Positions 17,004-26,867 are shown, numbered from the stretch's first letter. The stretch is 64,000 nucleotides of DNA from Streptomyces sp. NBC_00341 (GCF_041435055.1 NZ_CP108002.1:3968001-4032000); one strand, 5' to 3'. Notes: generated from the letters alone by a model not told the origin. Numbers and translations: made by a program.

Positions 17004-17831
17004 GTGGAAAACTGCTTCTTGCCGCGCACAGCAGCCTTCTTTGACCTGGACAAGACGGTCATTGCGAAGTCTTCGACACTGACCTTCAGCAAGTCCTTCT
17101 ACCAAGGCGGGCTGATCAACCGCCGTGCCGTACTGCGCACTGCGTACGCACAGTTCGTGTTCCTTGCAGGGGGCGCAGATCACGACCAGATGGAGCGGAT
17201 GCGCGAGTACCTGTCAGCGCTCTGCAAAGGCTGGAACGTCCAGCAGGTGAAGGAAATCGTCGCCGAGACCCTGCACGATCTGATCGACCCGATCATCTAT
17301 GACGAAGCGGCGACGCTCATCGAGGAACACCACACCGCAGGACGCGACGTCGTGATCGTCTCGACCTCCGGCGCCGAAGTCGTCGAACCGATCGGCGAGC
17401 TGCTCGGCGCCGACCGCGTCGTCGCCACGCGCATGGTCGTCGGTGACGACGGGTGCTTCACGGGCGAGGTGGAGTACTACGCGTACGGACCGACAAAGGC
17501 GGAGGCCATCAAGGCACTCGCCCTGTCCGAGGGCTACGACCTCGCGCGCTGCTACGCCTACAGCGACTCCGCGACCGATGTGCCGATGCTGGAGTCGGTC
17601 GGCCATCCGCACGCGGTGAATCCCGACCGCGCCCTGCGCCGCGAGGCGACCCTCCGCGAGTGGCCGATTCTCGTCTTCGACCGTCCCGTCCGGCTCAAGC
17701 AGCGACTTCCCGCCTTCTCACTGCCACCGCGCCCGGCGCTCCTGGCGGCGGCCGCGGTGGGCGCGGCGGCCCTCACCGCCGGAGTCGTCTGGTACACCTC
17801 CCGCCGGCGCACCGCTGCGGCGTCCGCGTGA
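17004..17831 (+). CDS. HAD-IB family phosphatase, membrane-anchored
   Basis: A 275-residue SerB-like HAD hydrolase. The nucleophile motif is FFDLDKTVIAKSS, motif II is VIVSTSGAE, and motif IV is YAYSDSATDVPMLE. This IB subgroup often acts on phospholipid head groups or phosphoserine; the substrate here is unknown. A C-terminal TM helix (ALLAAAAVGAAALTAGVVWY) followed by Arg residues would tether it to the membrane with the active site inside. GTG at 17004 is chosen from the leaderless promoter; the frame extends upstream by four codons only. Confidence 0.9.
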   Translation: MENCFLPRTAAFFDLDKTVIAKSSTLTFSKSFYQGGLINRRAVLRTAYAQFVFLAGGADHDQMERMREYLSALCKGWNVQQVKEIVAETLHDLIDPIIYDEAATLIEEHHTAGRDVVIVSTSGAEVVEPIGELLGADRVVATRMVVGDDGCFTGEVEYYAYGPTKAEAIKALALSEGYDLARCYAYSDSATDVPMLESVGHPHAVNPDRALRREATLREWPILVFDRPVRLKQRLPAFSLPPRPALLAAAAVGAAALTAGVVWYTSRRRTAAASA

Positions 17832-18259
17832 CCATGGCCCGCCCCCAAATGAACCCCACGCCCAATTGAACCAACTCGTCCGTAATTGAACCTAAAAGTA
17901 AAGAAGTGCCGCCACCACTACCGCTCCACCGGCCCCAGGAGTACAAAGGATTCAACGGCCCGCGAGACCAAGGACATCCGTGAGGATGACCTGTCACGCA
18001 GACAAGGCCCCACGGACCGCGCATGAAAGCCGGGCACCCACGCGACGTCGACCCGTCGATTACGGGCCAGCCGCACCAGGGACGGGCAAAGCACCCGACC
18101 TGATGGGCATATATCGAGGACGCTTGGTAACTGGGTGGACATGCCAGCGGCGGTACCGAGGACGGTACCGCCGCAACCCATTTCACCAGGCGCCGCCAGA
18201 CGTCAGGCCGCCGAGGATCTCCCGGCGCCCCACCGTTCAAGCAGCCACCCAAGCGACTG
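17832..18259. other. Convergent intergenic region
   Basis: 428 bp between the HAD gene and the convergent Fic-like gene. No coding signal is seen on either strand. AT-rich words lie at 17860-17905 and a strong hairpin at 18147-18174. Confidence 0.6.
18147..18174. terminator. 11-bp perfect stem-loop
   Basis: GCGGCGGTACC, loop GAGGAC, GGTACCGCCGC. It is 85 nt beyond the stop of the minus-strand gene ending at 18260 and could also stop transcripts from the HAD gene. No U tract. Confidence 0.6.
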
Positions 18260-19084
18260 CTACGCGGCGCCGCGCTGGAGCGCTTCGCAGACCGCAGTCG
18301 ACTCCCTGACGCCGAGTTCCACCGCGCGCCCGCAGTGCGCGATCCAGGCCGCCATACCTTCCGGCGTTCCGGACAGATACCCCTCGAAAGCCGCCACGTA
18401 GGCCGCCCGCCCCTGCTCGGCATGGCCGACCTCTGCCGGACAGATCGACTTGGGGTCGAGCCCGCTCCCGATCAGCACGACCCGCTCGGCGGTCCGCGCG
18501 ACCAGGCCGTTGTACCCACCGAAGGGGCGCAGCGCCAGCAGCTCACCGTGCACGACCGCGGCCGTCACCAGCGCAGGCGCGCCACTCCCCGAAAGAATGA
18601 GCCCGCTGAGCCCTTCCAGCCGGCCCGCCACCTCGTCAGCGTCGGGTAGCGGCGCTTCGATCAGCGGCTCGTCCACCGGCTCGCCCGCCAGCCGGGGCCG
18701 CCCGACGGCATCCTCAGGTGCCGCACCGCCCGCCGCCACCAGATGCAGCCTCGCCAGCACACGCAACGGCGACTGCCGCCAGATGGAGAGCAGCTGCCCC
18801 GCCTCGGCGGTCAACCGCAGAGCAGCTCCGACCACACGCGCTTCGCTGTCCCCGGTGAAGTCGGTACGCCGGCGCACCTCTTCCAGGTTCCAGTCGGCGC
18901 CGGAGAGCGCAGCCGACCCGCGGGCGCCCCGCAGGGCCGCCTCCGAGGTGACCTCGATACTGCGGCGCCGCATGACGCGGTGACCGTAGACGCGGTCGAC
19001 AGCCTTGCGTACGGAGTCCACCGCGTCCGTCACGCCCGGCAGCGTGCCCAGGGTGGCGAGCGGGTCCGAGGAAGTCGTACTCAT
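18260..19084 (-). CDS. Degenerate Fic-domain-like protein
   Basis: A 274-residue helical protein. The region GELLALRPFGGYNGLVARTA aligns with the Fic motif HPFxxGNGRxxR, but the catalytic His is Arg, the GNG is YNG and the following Arg is Leu. The preceding HGELLAL matches the helix before the Fic loop. So it has a Fic-like fold without the residues needed for AMP transfer (inference). The N-terminal part (SALSGADWNLEEVRRRTDF) resembles Fic N-domains. ATG at 19084 has no Shine-Dalgarno; TAGCCT ends 8 nt upstream, so it is probably leaderless. It is divergent from the CooC-like gene. Confidence 0.7.
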   Translation of the reverse strand: MSTTSSDPLATLGTLPGVTDAVDSVRKAVDRVYGHRVMRRRSIEVTSEAALRGARGSAALSGADWNLEEVRRRTDFTGDSEARVVGAALRLTAEAGQLLSIWRQSPLRVLARLHLVAAGGAAPEDAVGRPRLAGEPVDEPLIEAPLPDADEVAGRLEGLSGLILSGSGAPALVTAAVVHGELLALRPFGGYNGLVARTAERVVLIGSGLDPKSICPAEVGHAEQGRAAYVAAFEGYLSGTPEGMAAWIAHCGRAVELGVRESTAVCEALQRGAA

Positions 19085-19186
19085 AAGTAGCGAGGCTACG
19101 CGCCCCCTGCACACCTGCCGCCCCTGAGTGGCCTTCTTCACGAAGTGTGAGAACGGATAGCAATCGAGCCACTACCCTAGGTGAAC
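19085..19186. promoter_or_regulatory. Divergent promoter region, both sides likely leaderless
   Basis: Minus-strand TAGCCT lies 8 nt before the ATG at 19084, and plus-strand TACCCT (19173-19178) lies 8 nt before the ATG at 19187. Neither start has a Shine-Dalgarno site. Confidence 0.5.
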
Positions 19187-20182
19187 ATGAAGATCGCTTT
19201 CGTAGGGAAGGGCGGCAGCGGCAAGACCACGCTGTCCTCGCTCTTCATCCGCCACCTTGCCGCCAATGAGGCCCACGTCGTCGCGGTGGACGCCGACATC
19301 AACCAGCATCTCGGGGCCGCGCTCGGCCTCGACGAGGAGGAGGCCGCAGCGCTGCCCGCGATGGGAGCGCAGCTGCCGCTGATCAAGGAGTATCTGCGCG
19401 GCAGCAATCCCCGCATCGCTTCCGTAGAGACGATGATCAAGACCACCCCGCCCGGCGAGGGCTCACGGCTGCTCCGTGTGAGCGAGGACAACCCGGTATA
19501 CGACGCGTGCGCCCGCACGGTCGGGCTCGACGACGGGGACATCAGGCTGATGGTCACCGGGCCGTTCACAGAATCGGATCTGGGCGTGGCCTGTTACCAC
19601 TCCAAGGTCGGCGCGGTCGAGCTATGCCTCAACCATCTCGTCGACGGCCCGGAGGAGTACGTCGTCGTCGACATGACCGCCGGCTCGGACTCCTTCGCCT
19701 CGGGGATGTTCACCCGGTTCGACATGACGTTCCTGGTCGCGGAGCCGACACGCAAGGGAGTCTCGGTCTACCGGCAGTACAAGGAGTACGCGCGTGATTT
19801 CGGGGTCGCGCTGAAGGTCGTCGGCAACAAGGTGCAGGGCGAGGACGACCTGGAGTTCCTGCGGGCCGAGGTCGGCGACGATCTGCTGGTCGCTGTCGGC
19901 CATTCCGACTGGGTGCGGTCCATGGAGAAGGGCCGCCCCGCCCGTTTCGAGCTGCTGGAGGCGGACAACCGGATGGCCCTGCAGGCCCTGCAGAACGCGG
20001 CGGAGGACTCGTACGGACAGCGCGACTGGGAGCGCTACACACGGCAGATGGTGCATTTCCATCTGAAGAACGCGGAGAGCTGGGGCAACGAGAAGACAGG
20101 GGCAGACCTGGCCGCCCAGGTGGACCCCGCATTCGTGCTCGCCGAGCATCACGTCCGGGCCGGGGCGGCCCAGCCCGCCTGA
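19187..20182 (+). CDS. CooC/MinD-family P-loop ATPase
   Basis: A 331-residue SIMIBI ATPase. P-loop AFVGKGGSGKTTLSSLF with the signature lysine, switch I VVAVDADINQHLG, and switch II VVVDMTAGSD. CooC homologues help load nickel into carbon monoxide dehydrogenase, but no such enzyme lies here, so the client is unknown. ATG at 19187 is chosen over the GTG two codons upstream because TACCCT ends 8 nt before it. It is divergent from the Fic-like gene and the spacer is only 102 bp, which suggests joint control. Confidence 0.85.
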   Translation: MKIAFVGKGGSGKTTLSSLFIRHLAANEAHVVAVDADINQHLGAALGLDEEEAAALPAMGAQLPLIKEYLRGSNPRIASVETMIKTTPPGEGSRLLRVSEDNPVYDACARTVGLDDGDIRLMVTGPFTESDLGVACYHSKVGAVELCLNHLVDGPEEYVVVDMTAGSDSFASGMFTRFDMTFLVAEPTRKGVSVYRQYKEYARDFGVALKVVGNKVQGEDDLEFLRAEVGDDLLVAVGHSDWVRSMEKGRPARFELLEADNRMALQALQNAAEDSYGQRDWERYTRQMVHFHLKNAESWGNEKTGADLAAQVDPAFVLAEHHVRAGAAQPA

Positions 20183-20286
20183 TCGGACGGCGCCCTGACC
20201 GATACGGGTACGGGCACCCCCAGAAATGGCCTGCCGGTGCCGGGCGGGCGGATTCCGGTCCGTCCGGTCCTGGCAGGCTTCGTTCG

Positions 20287-21609
20287 TCAGTGCCCGGCGG
20301 CCGTCTTCGCGGCGGGCTTGTCCTTGGCCTGGCTCGCGATCCCGTCGAGGAAGGACGTCCAGCTCTTCGCGGGCGCCTCACCGACCTTCAGCGTTCCGAG
20401 CTTCGCGAGCGTCGCCGGATCCTGCCCGTCCAGCCAGTCCGCCAACTGCTTGAAGGACACGCAGCGCACGCCTTCCTTGGTGCAGACAGTCTTGATCGTC
20501 TGCTCGATGGCGCGCATGTACGTGCCACCGTTCCAGGATTCGAAGTGGTTGCCGATGATCAGCGGGGCACGGTTTCCGTCGTACGAACGGTCGAAGGCCT
20601 GGAGCAGACCGTCCCGCATCTGGTTGCCCCAGTACTCGTGCTGGTCCGGGTCGCCCTGCGTCGTACCGGACTGGTTGAACATGAAGTTGTAGTCCATCGA
20701 CAGGGTCTCGAACTCACGCCCCGGCACCGGGACGAGCTGCATCGAGAGGTCCCAGATGCCGCTCTTCTTCTTCGGCCAGACCTGGTCGTTGACACCGCTG
20801 GAGTCGTAGCGGAAGCCCATCGAGCGGGCGGCCGCCACCATGTTCTTCTGCCCCTCCAGACAGGGAGTGCGACCGCCGATGAGCTCCTTGTCGTAGTCGA
20901 AGGGCAGCGGCTTCATGCCCTTGAGCTCAGGATCGTTCGACTTCCAGCCCTTCACGAAGGACTTCGCCTGGTTGATCTCACTCTTCCACTCGGCAACTGA
21001 CCAGGTGCCGACGCCGCCGTCCTTGCCGCAGAAGTGGCCGTTGAAGTGGGTGCCGATCTCGTTGCCATCCAGCCAGGCACCGCGGACCTGAGTGAGGGTG
21101 TCCCGGATTCCCTTGGTGTCGTTGAAGCCGATGTCGGAGCTGCCGGCGTTGTGCTTGGGCGGGTCGTAGAGCTTCCGCTTCGCTTCCGGCAGCAGGTACA
21201 CACCGCTGAGGAAGTACGACATGGTCGCGTCGTACTTCTTGCCCACATCCCGGAAGTGCGAGAAGAGCTGCTGGCTGTCCTCCCCCGCGCCGTCCCACGA
21301 GAACACCACGAACTGCGGCGGCTTTTGACCGGGGGCCAGCCGCTGCACGGCGGGCTGCTTCGGCTGGACGCCGGTGAAGGACGTGGAACCGTCGCCGATG
21401 AGCCGGAACACACTCTTGGGAGCCTCACCCGCAGCCTTCTTCTCCACCCCGGCCGCACCGTTCGCACCACCGCCACCACCGGCGGCGCTGCTTGCAGCTC
21501 GGGGCCCGGACGCGCCCGAACCGTGGGGCGCCCCGGAGCAGCCGGCCACTCCCGCGACCAGCGCAACGGTCACGGCGCCCAGAGCGATCCTCTTCGTGGC
21601 GGCCAACAT
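20287..21609 (-). CDS. Secreted lipoprotein with NodB-like polysaccharide deacetylase fold
   Basis: A 440-residue lipoprotein: basic start, hydrophobic helix and lipobox GVAGC (Cys24), then a Ser/Gly/Ala linker. The catalytic part begins FVVFSWDGAGED (about residue 100), a variant of the NodB TFDDG motif with a single Asp, and GTHFNGHFCG supplies the two metal-binding His. It should act outside the membrane on a wall or capsular glycan, if active. ATG at 21609 has GAGGG 7 nt upstream. It converges with the CooC-like gene. The altered first motif means the enzymatic role is not assured. Confidence 0.82.
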   Translation of the reverse strand: MLAATKRIALGAVTVALVAGVAGCSGAPHGSGASGPRAASSAAGGGGGANGAAGVEKKAAGEAPKSVFRLIGDGSTSFTGVQPKQPAVQRLAPGQKPPQFVVFSWDGAGEDSQQLFSHFRDVGKKYDATMSYFLSGVYLLPEAKRKLYDPPKHNAGSSDIGFNDTKGIRDTLTQVRGAWLDGNEIGTHFNGHFCGKDGGVGTWSVAEWKSEINQAKSFVKGWKSNDPELKGMKPLPFDYDKELIGGRTPCLEGQKNMVAAARSMGFRYDSSGVNDQVWPKKKSGIWDLSMQLVPVPGREFETLSMDYNFMFNQSGTTQGDPDQHEYWGNQMRDGLLQAFDRSYDGNRAPLIIGNHFESWNGGTYMRAIEQTIKTVCTKEGVRCVSFKQLADWLDGQDPATLAKLGTLKVGEAPAKSWTSFLDGIASQAKDKPAAKTAAGH

Positions 21610-21902
21610 CCGCCCACCCTCTTCCTTCTCTTCCGTGCAGGTCTGATTGCGCTGAAGTGCCGACATGGCGCGGTCAAACTCGCACGCGTCGCACACAAAT
21701 CCGCGCGACAGGCCGAATGAAAAGCTGCCTATTCACTGGAATGGGTGGTTAGATGGACCATTTGCCCTCAACCATGGACACAGATCTTTACTCTCCATTA
21801 CGATCTGTTTACCGAGAGTTGAGATATCCCGCCGCTGCACGCCGTGACCCACGGCCGCGTCCCACGTTCCGCGACCGCGCTGCCCCGGAGGAGACGGGAA
21901 AC

Positions 21903-24644
21903 ATGTCTGCCTGCGTCCCCACTCGTCATGACCACTCATCCAGCAGCTCGCAACCTCCCCGGTCATCGGGGATCAAGCGACCTCACAGTCCGCCACCGCC
22001 GCATCGCGGCGGACGATTCCGTATCGCGGGCGCCGACGTGTCCGCATCGATCACTGTCTTCCTTCTCGCCATCCCTATGTCGCTCGGCCTGGCCGTCGCC
22101 ATGGATGCCCCGCTGGAAGCCGGCCTCATCTCCGCCGCGGTCGGCGGAATCGTCGCCGGTCTGCTCGGGGGCACCCCGCTCCAGGTCTCCGGGCCGTCCG
22201 CCGGACTGACCGTGGTGACAGCCGAGTTGATCCAGGTCTACGGCTGGCGCACCACCTGCGCGATCACCATCGGCGCGGGTCTGCTGCAGATCCTGCTGGG
22301 CTCGCTGCGTGCCGCCCGCAGTGCGCTCGCCGTCAGCCCGGCCATCGTGCACGGCACACTCGCCGGCATCGGTGTGGCCATCGCACTCGCTCAGCTGCAC
22401 ATCGTGCTGGGCGGTTCACCGGAGAGCTCTGCCGTCTCCAACGCACTCACGCTGCCCGCCCGATTGGAACAGGTGGTCCCGGCCGCACCGCTGATCGGCG
22501 GTCTGACCGTGGTGATTCTGGTGCTGTGGCCCCGGATTCCGGGGCGGCCAGGCCGCATCATGCGACGGGTCCCGGCAGCTCTGGTGTCCGTGGCCGCCGC
22601 CACCGCTGTGGCGGCCTTCGCGGCACCGTCGATCGCACGGGTCGATCTGCCTTCCTGGCGTTCGCACGCCCTGCCCGAAATGCCACAGGGGCCTGTACTC
22701 GGCCTGGCCACAGCCGTGTTCACCATGATGCTGGTGGCGAGCCTGGAATCTCTTCTCGCCGCCGTAGCCGTGGACAAACTGGCCGCGGACCGAAACAGCG
22801 AGCGGACGGCCGATCTTCCCGAGCCCGGCTCGGGCCCGACGGCCTCGCCCCCTCTGAAGCGCTCCGACCTCGACCGGGAACTACGCGCACAAGGCATCGC
22901 CAACGCGGTGTCGGGGCTGCTGGGCGGCCTCGCGGTCTCCGGCGGCGCGGTGCGCAGTTCGGCGAACGTACGGGCCGGGGCGACCAGTCGCGCCTCCACC
23001 GTGCTGCACGGTGTCTGGGTGCTGCTCGCCACCGGTCTGCTGGTCACCGCGCTGGAATGGATCCCGCTGGCCGCCCTCGGCGCGCTCGTGATGGTGGTCG
23101 GCATCCAGATGGTGAACTTCGCGCACATCCGCAACGTCCACAGGCACCGCGAATTCCTGGTGTACGGGGCGACGATCAGCGGGGTACTGCTCTTCGGCGT
23201 CCTCAAGGGCGTGGCGATCGGGATCGCGGTGGCGGTGGCGGTCGCCCTGCACCGACTGGCGCGGACCAGGATCACCGTGACCGAACAGGACGGCCGGCAT
23301 CTGGTCGTGGTACGGGGACAGTTGACGTTCCTCGCGGTGCCGCGGCTCAACCGGACCCTGGGTCAGCTGCCCCAGGACGCGGACGTGCTCGTCGAGCTGG
23401 ACGGTTTCTTCATCGATCACGCGGCGTACGAGATGATCCAGGACTGGGGCAATGCCCACGCCGCCCACGGCGGCCGGGTCGTCTTCGCCGGCAGGTCCGG
23501 CGGCCGGATCGCCGAGCCCGCCTCCGCCGCGCACTCCTGCTGCCGGCCCTGGACACCGTGGCGCAATCACCACTGCCACGACGGGCCCGATCCCGCCGGA
23601 CTCGCCGCGTACGCCGGATCAACCGAACCGGCAGGAACGATCACCGACCCCGGCCCCGCGCCCGCCACAGGAGCGACGGACAACCCCGCACCGCTCCACC
23701 CCGGCCCCATCCCCACCCCGCCCCCGTCGGGCGGCACGGACAGTACTGGCGGTACTGGCGGTACTGGCGGCACCGACAGCACGAACATCACCGGCGCCGC
23801 CCCCGACGGGCTTTCCCACTCAGGCACCCAGCACTCAGGCACCCAGGGCGCGGGCACCCAGCCGCCGCCCGCCCCTCCGGCCGACTACACACCCGATCAC
23901 GACGCTGCCCCAGCACGCCGGACCGGCGGGCAGCGACTGGTCAGCGGCCTCAGCTCGTTCCAGCGCAATACCGCACCCCTGGTTCGTGAGGAGCTGGCAA
24001 GGCTGGCCAGGGAGGGCCAGCGCCCCTCGCAGCTGTTCATCACCTGCGCGGACTCCCGCCTGGTGACGAGCATGATCACGGCAAGTGGTCCGGGTGACCT
24101 GTTCACCGTACGGAACATCGGAAATCTGGTGCCGCCGCCGCATTCCGAGAGAGGTGACGACTCGGTGGGCGCGGCGATCGAGTACGCGGTGGATGTGCTG
24201 GGGGTGGAGTCCATCACCATCTGCGGGCACTCCGGCTGCGGCGCGATGAACGCCCTGCTCGGCGCGGGGCCCGACACCCCGGACACCCCTCTGTGGCGGT
24301 GGCTGCGGCACGGCGTGCCCAGCCTGAAGCGGATGGCCTCCAAACGACACGCCTGGGCCCGGATCTCGGGCCGGCTGCCCGCCGATGAGGTGGAACAGCT
24401 CTGCCTCACCAATGTCGTCCAGCAACTGGACCATCTGCGGGCCCACGGATCGGTGGCCCGACGCCTCGCGGAAGGCACACTCCAGTTGCACGGCATGTAC
24501 TTCCACGTGGCCGAGGCCCAGTCGTATCTGCTGACCGAGGGAATCGGCGCGGGCCACGGGCTCGACGAGGTATTCGACCGGGTCGGGCCCTCTGCCCCGT
24601 ACGATCCGTATGAACCGGCCGAGTTGGCGCGTACCGGCGCCTGA
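21903..24644 (+). CDS. SulP-type transporter fused to beta-carbonic anhydrase
   Basis: A 913-residue fusion. Residues about 40-460 are SulP with ten or more TM helices (TPLQVSGPSAGLTVV is the conserved binding loop). About 465-560 is a STAS domain. A 110-residue Pro/Gly/Thr linker with GGTGGTGGTD repeats follows. Residues about 675-890 are a beta-carbonic anhydrase with zinc ligands in TCADSRLV and CGHSGCGAMNALL. The pair probably imports bicarbonate or another anion and interconverts it with CO2 (known fusion class). ATG at 21903 has GGAGGAG 9-11 nt upstream; the 50 codons before it lack coding bias. Confidence 0.92.
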   Translation: MSACVPTRHDHSSSSSQPPRSSGIKRPHSPPPPHRGGRFRIAGADVSASITVFLLAIPMSLGLAVAMDAPLEAGLISAAVGGIVAGLLGGTPLQVSGPSAGLTVVTAELIQVYGWRTTCAITIGAGLLQILLGSLRAARSALAVSPAIVHGTLAGIGVAIALAQLHIVLGGSPESSAVSNALTLPARLEQVVPAAPLIGGLTVVILVLWPRIPGRPGRIMRRVPAALVSVAAATAVAAFAAPSIARVDLPSWRSHALPEMPQGPVLGLATAVFTMMLVASLESLLAAVAVDKLAADRNSERTADLPEPGSGPTASPPLKRSDLDRELRAQGIANAVSGLLGGLAVSGGAVRSSANVRAGATSRASTVLHGVWVLLATGLLVTALEWIPLAALGALVMVVGIQMVNFAHIRNVHRHREFLVYGATISGVLLFGVLKGVAIGIAVAVAVALHRLARTRITVTEQDGRHLVVVRGQLTFLAVPRLNRTLGQLPQDADVLVELDGFFIDHAAYEMIQDWGNAHAAHGGRVVFAGRSGGRIAEPASAAHSCCRPWTPWRNHHCHDGPDPAGLAAYAGSTEPAGTITDPGPAPATGATDNPAPLHPGPIPTPPPSGGTDSTGGTGGTGGTDSTNITGAAPDGLSHSGTQHSGTQGAGTQPPPAPPADYTPDHDAAPARRTGGQRLVSGLSSFQRNTAPLVREELARLAREGQRPSQLFITCADSRLVTSMITASGPGDLFTVRNIGNLVPPPHSERGDDSVGAAIEYAVDVLGVESITICGHSGCGAMNALLGAGPDTPDTPLWRWLRHGVPSLKRMASKRHAWARISGRLPADEVEQLCLTNVVQQLDHLRAHGSVARRLAEGTLQLHGMYFHVAEAQSYLLTEGIGAGHGLDEVFDRVGPSAPYDPYEPAELARTGA

Positions 24645-24741
24645 ACCGGGTACACCTCGGGTCCGTGAGACCGTGTGGGTCCCGCCTCCGCAGCGCCGTG
24701 CACCCTGCACCACCGCACGGCACCCCAGCATTCTGCTCCAC

Positions 24742-24758
24742 CCCGCCGCGGGGGCGGG
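24742..24758. terminator. Short GC stem after the SulP gene
   Basis: CCCGCC, loop GCGGG, GGCGGG, about 100 nt past the SulP stop. Weak on its own. Confidence 0.4.
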
Positions 24759-24880
24759 ACCGTGCCTCCATACACGAAACACAGGTCTAAACCAATTCCT
24801 GGCAGACACTTGTCACCCGGCCTTTGGCCTGATGAGCTATGCCCCGGGACACAACGGACACCCTGGGACTGGGAGAAGTC

Positions 24881-26836
24881 GTGAGCAACGAAAGCCTGGC
24901 CAACCTGCTCAAAGAGGAGCGGCGGTTTGCACCGCCTGCCGATCTGGCCGCGAACGCCAACGTCACAGCCGAGGCGTACGAGCAGGCCGATGCGGACCGG
25001 CTGGGCTTCTGGGCCGAGCAGGCCCGCCGCCTGACCTGGGCCACGGAGCCGACCGAGACGCTCGACTGGAGCAACCCGCCCTTCGCGAAGTGGTTCGCGG
25101 ACGGCAAGCTCAACGTCGCGTACAACTGCGTGGACCGCCACGTCGAGGCGGGCAATGGCGACCGCGTCGCCATCCACTTCGAGGGCGAGCCCGGCGACAG
25201 CCGCGCGATCACCTACGCAGAGCTGAAGGACGAGGTCTCCCGCGCCGCCAACGCGCTCACCGAGCTCGGTGTCGGCAAGGGCGACCGCGTCGCCGTCTAC
25301 CTGCCGATGATCCCCGAGGCCGCCGTCGCGATGCTGGCCTGCGCCCGCATCGGCGCAGCGCACTCGGTGGTGTTCGGGGGGTTCTCCGCGGACGCGATCG
25401 CGACCCGTATCCAGGACGCGGACGCGAAGGTCGTCATCACCTCCGACGGCGGATACCGCCGTGGGAAGCCCTCCGCGCTCAAGCCCGCGGTCGACGAGGC
25501 CGTGTCCCGGATCGAGAGCGTCGAGCACGTTCTGGTCGTCCGGCGCACCGGTCAGGACACCGCGTGGACCGAGGGCCGCGATGTGTGGTGGCACGAGATC
25601 ACCGCGCGGCAGTCCGCCGAGCACACCCCCGAGGCGTTCGAGGCCGAGCAGCCGCTGTTCATCCTCTACACCTCGGGCACGACGGGGAAGCCGAAGGGCA
25701 TCCTGCACACCTCCGGCGGCTACCTCACGCAGGCGGCCTACACGCACCACGCGGTCTTCGACCTCAAGCCGGAGACGGATGTCTACTGGTGCACCGCCGA
25801 TATCGGCTGGGTGACCGGGCACTCCTACATCGTGTACGGGCCGCTGGCCAACGGTGCGACGCAGGTCATGTACGAGGGCACCCCCGACACCCCGCACCAG
25901 GGGCGCTTCTGGGAGATCGTCCAGAAGTACGGCGTGAGCATCCTCTACACCGCGCCGACCGCGATCCGCACGTTCATGAAGTGGGGTGACGACATCCCCG
26001 CCAAGTTCGACCTGTCGTCGCTGCGGGTGCTGGGTTCGGTCGGTGAGCCGATCAACCCCGAGGCGTGGATGTGGTACCGCAAGCACATCGGCGCCGACAC
26101 GTGCCCCATCGTGGACACCTGGTGGCAGACCGAGACCGGCGCGATGATGATCTCGCCGCTCCCCGGCGTCACCGCGACCAAGCCGGGCAGCGCCCAGCGC
26201 GCCCTGCCCGGCATCAGCGCCACCGTCGTCGACGACGAGGCCCGTGAGGTACCGGACGGCGGAGGCGGCTACCTCGTCCTCACCGAGCCGTGGCCCTCGA
26301 TGCTGCGCACCATCTGGGGCGACGACCAGCGGTTCCTCGACACCTACTGGTCGCGGTTCGAGGGCAGGTACTTCGCGGGCGACGGTGCCAAGAAGGACGA
26401 GGACGGCGACATCTGGCTCCTGGGCCGGGTCGACGACGTCATGCTCGTGTCCGGGCACAACATCTCCACCACCGAGGTCGAATCCGCCCTCGTGTCGCAC
26501 CCGGCCGTCGCCGAGGCCGCCGTGGTCGGCGCCGCCGACGAGACGACCGGCCAGTCCATCGTCGCCTTCGTCATCCTGCGCGGCACCGCAACCGCCTCCG
26601 AAGAACTCGTCGCGGAACTGCGCAACCACGTCGGCACCACCCTCGGCCCGATCGCCAAGCCCAAGCGGGTCCTGCCGGTCGCCGAGCTGCCGAAGACCCG
26701 CTCCGGCAAGATCATGCGACGCCTCCTCCGCGACGTCGCCGAGAACAGGGAACTCGGAGACGTCACCACCCTGACCGACTCATCGGTCATGGACCTCATC
26801 CAGACCCAGCTCCCCTCGTCCTCCTCCGAGGACTGA
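24881..26836 (+). CDS. acs: Acetyl-CoA synthetase (AMP-forming)
   Basis: A 651-residue enzyme of the usual family length that activates acetate to acetyl-AMP and then acetyl-CoA. ATP/AMP motif [11 protein letters not shown], the Acs-specific [10 protein letters not shown], the hinge [20 protein letters not shown], and the C-terminal [11 protein letters not shown] whose lysine is the known acetylation control site. GTG at 24881 has GGGAG 5 nt upstream; the ATG 14 codons earlier would place the ribosome site inside the gene. The last codons (SSSSED) lie in a short DNA repeat. Confidence 0.97.
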   Translation: MSNESLANLLKEERRFAPPADLAANANVTAEAYEQADADRLGFWAEQARRLTWATEPTETLDWSNPPFAKWFADGKLNVAYNCVDRHVEAGNGDRVAIHFEGEPGDSRAITYAELKDEVSRAANALTELGVGKGDRVAVYLPMIPEAAVAMLACARIGAAHSVVFGGFSADAIATRIQDADAKVVITSDGGYRRGKPSALKPAVDEAVSRIESVEHVLVVRRTGQDTAWTEGRDVWWHEITARQSAEHTPEAFEAEQPLFILYTSGTTGKPKGILHTSGGYLTQAAYTHHAVFDLKPETDVYWCTADIGWVTGHSYIVYGPLANGATQVMYEGTPDTPHQGRFWEIVQKYGVSILYTAPTAIRTFMKWGDDIPAKFDLSSLRVLGSVGEPINPEAWMWYRKHIGADTCPIVDTWWQTETGAMMISPLPGVTATKPGSAQRALPGISATVVDDEAREVPDGGGGYLVLTEPWPSMLRTIWGDDQRFLDTYWSRFEGRYFAGDGAKKDEDGDIWLLGRVDDVMLVSGHNISTTEVESALVSHPAVAEAAVVGAADETTGQSIVAFVILRGTATASEELVAELRNHVGTTLGPIAKPKRVLPVAELPKTRSGKIMRRLLRDVAENRELGDVTTLTDSSVMDLIQTQLPSSSSED

Positions 26837-26867
26837 GCTCCGAGGACTGAGATCTCCTCCGAGGACT
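26824..26867. repeat. Repeats of ctccgaggact spanning the acs stop
   Basis: ctccgaggactga at 26824-26836 and 26838-26850, then ctccgaggact at 26857-26867. The acs stop is the end of the first copy, so the later copies look like duplicated gene ends. Confidence 0.8.

Noticed and set aside
23897..26629. 910-codon minus frame opposite acs and the carbonic anhydrase part
   Set aside because: Spans two well-supported genes on the other strand; artefact of codon bias.
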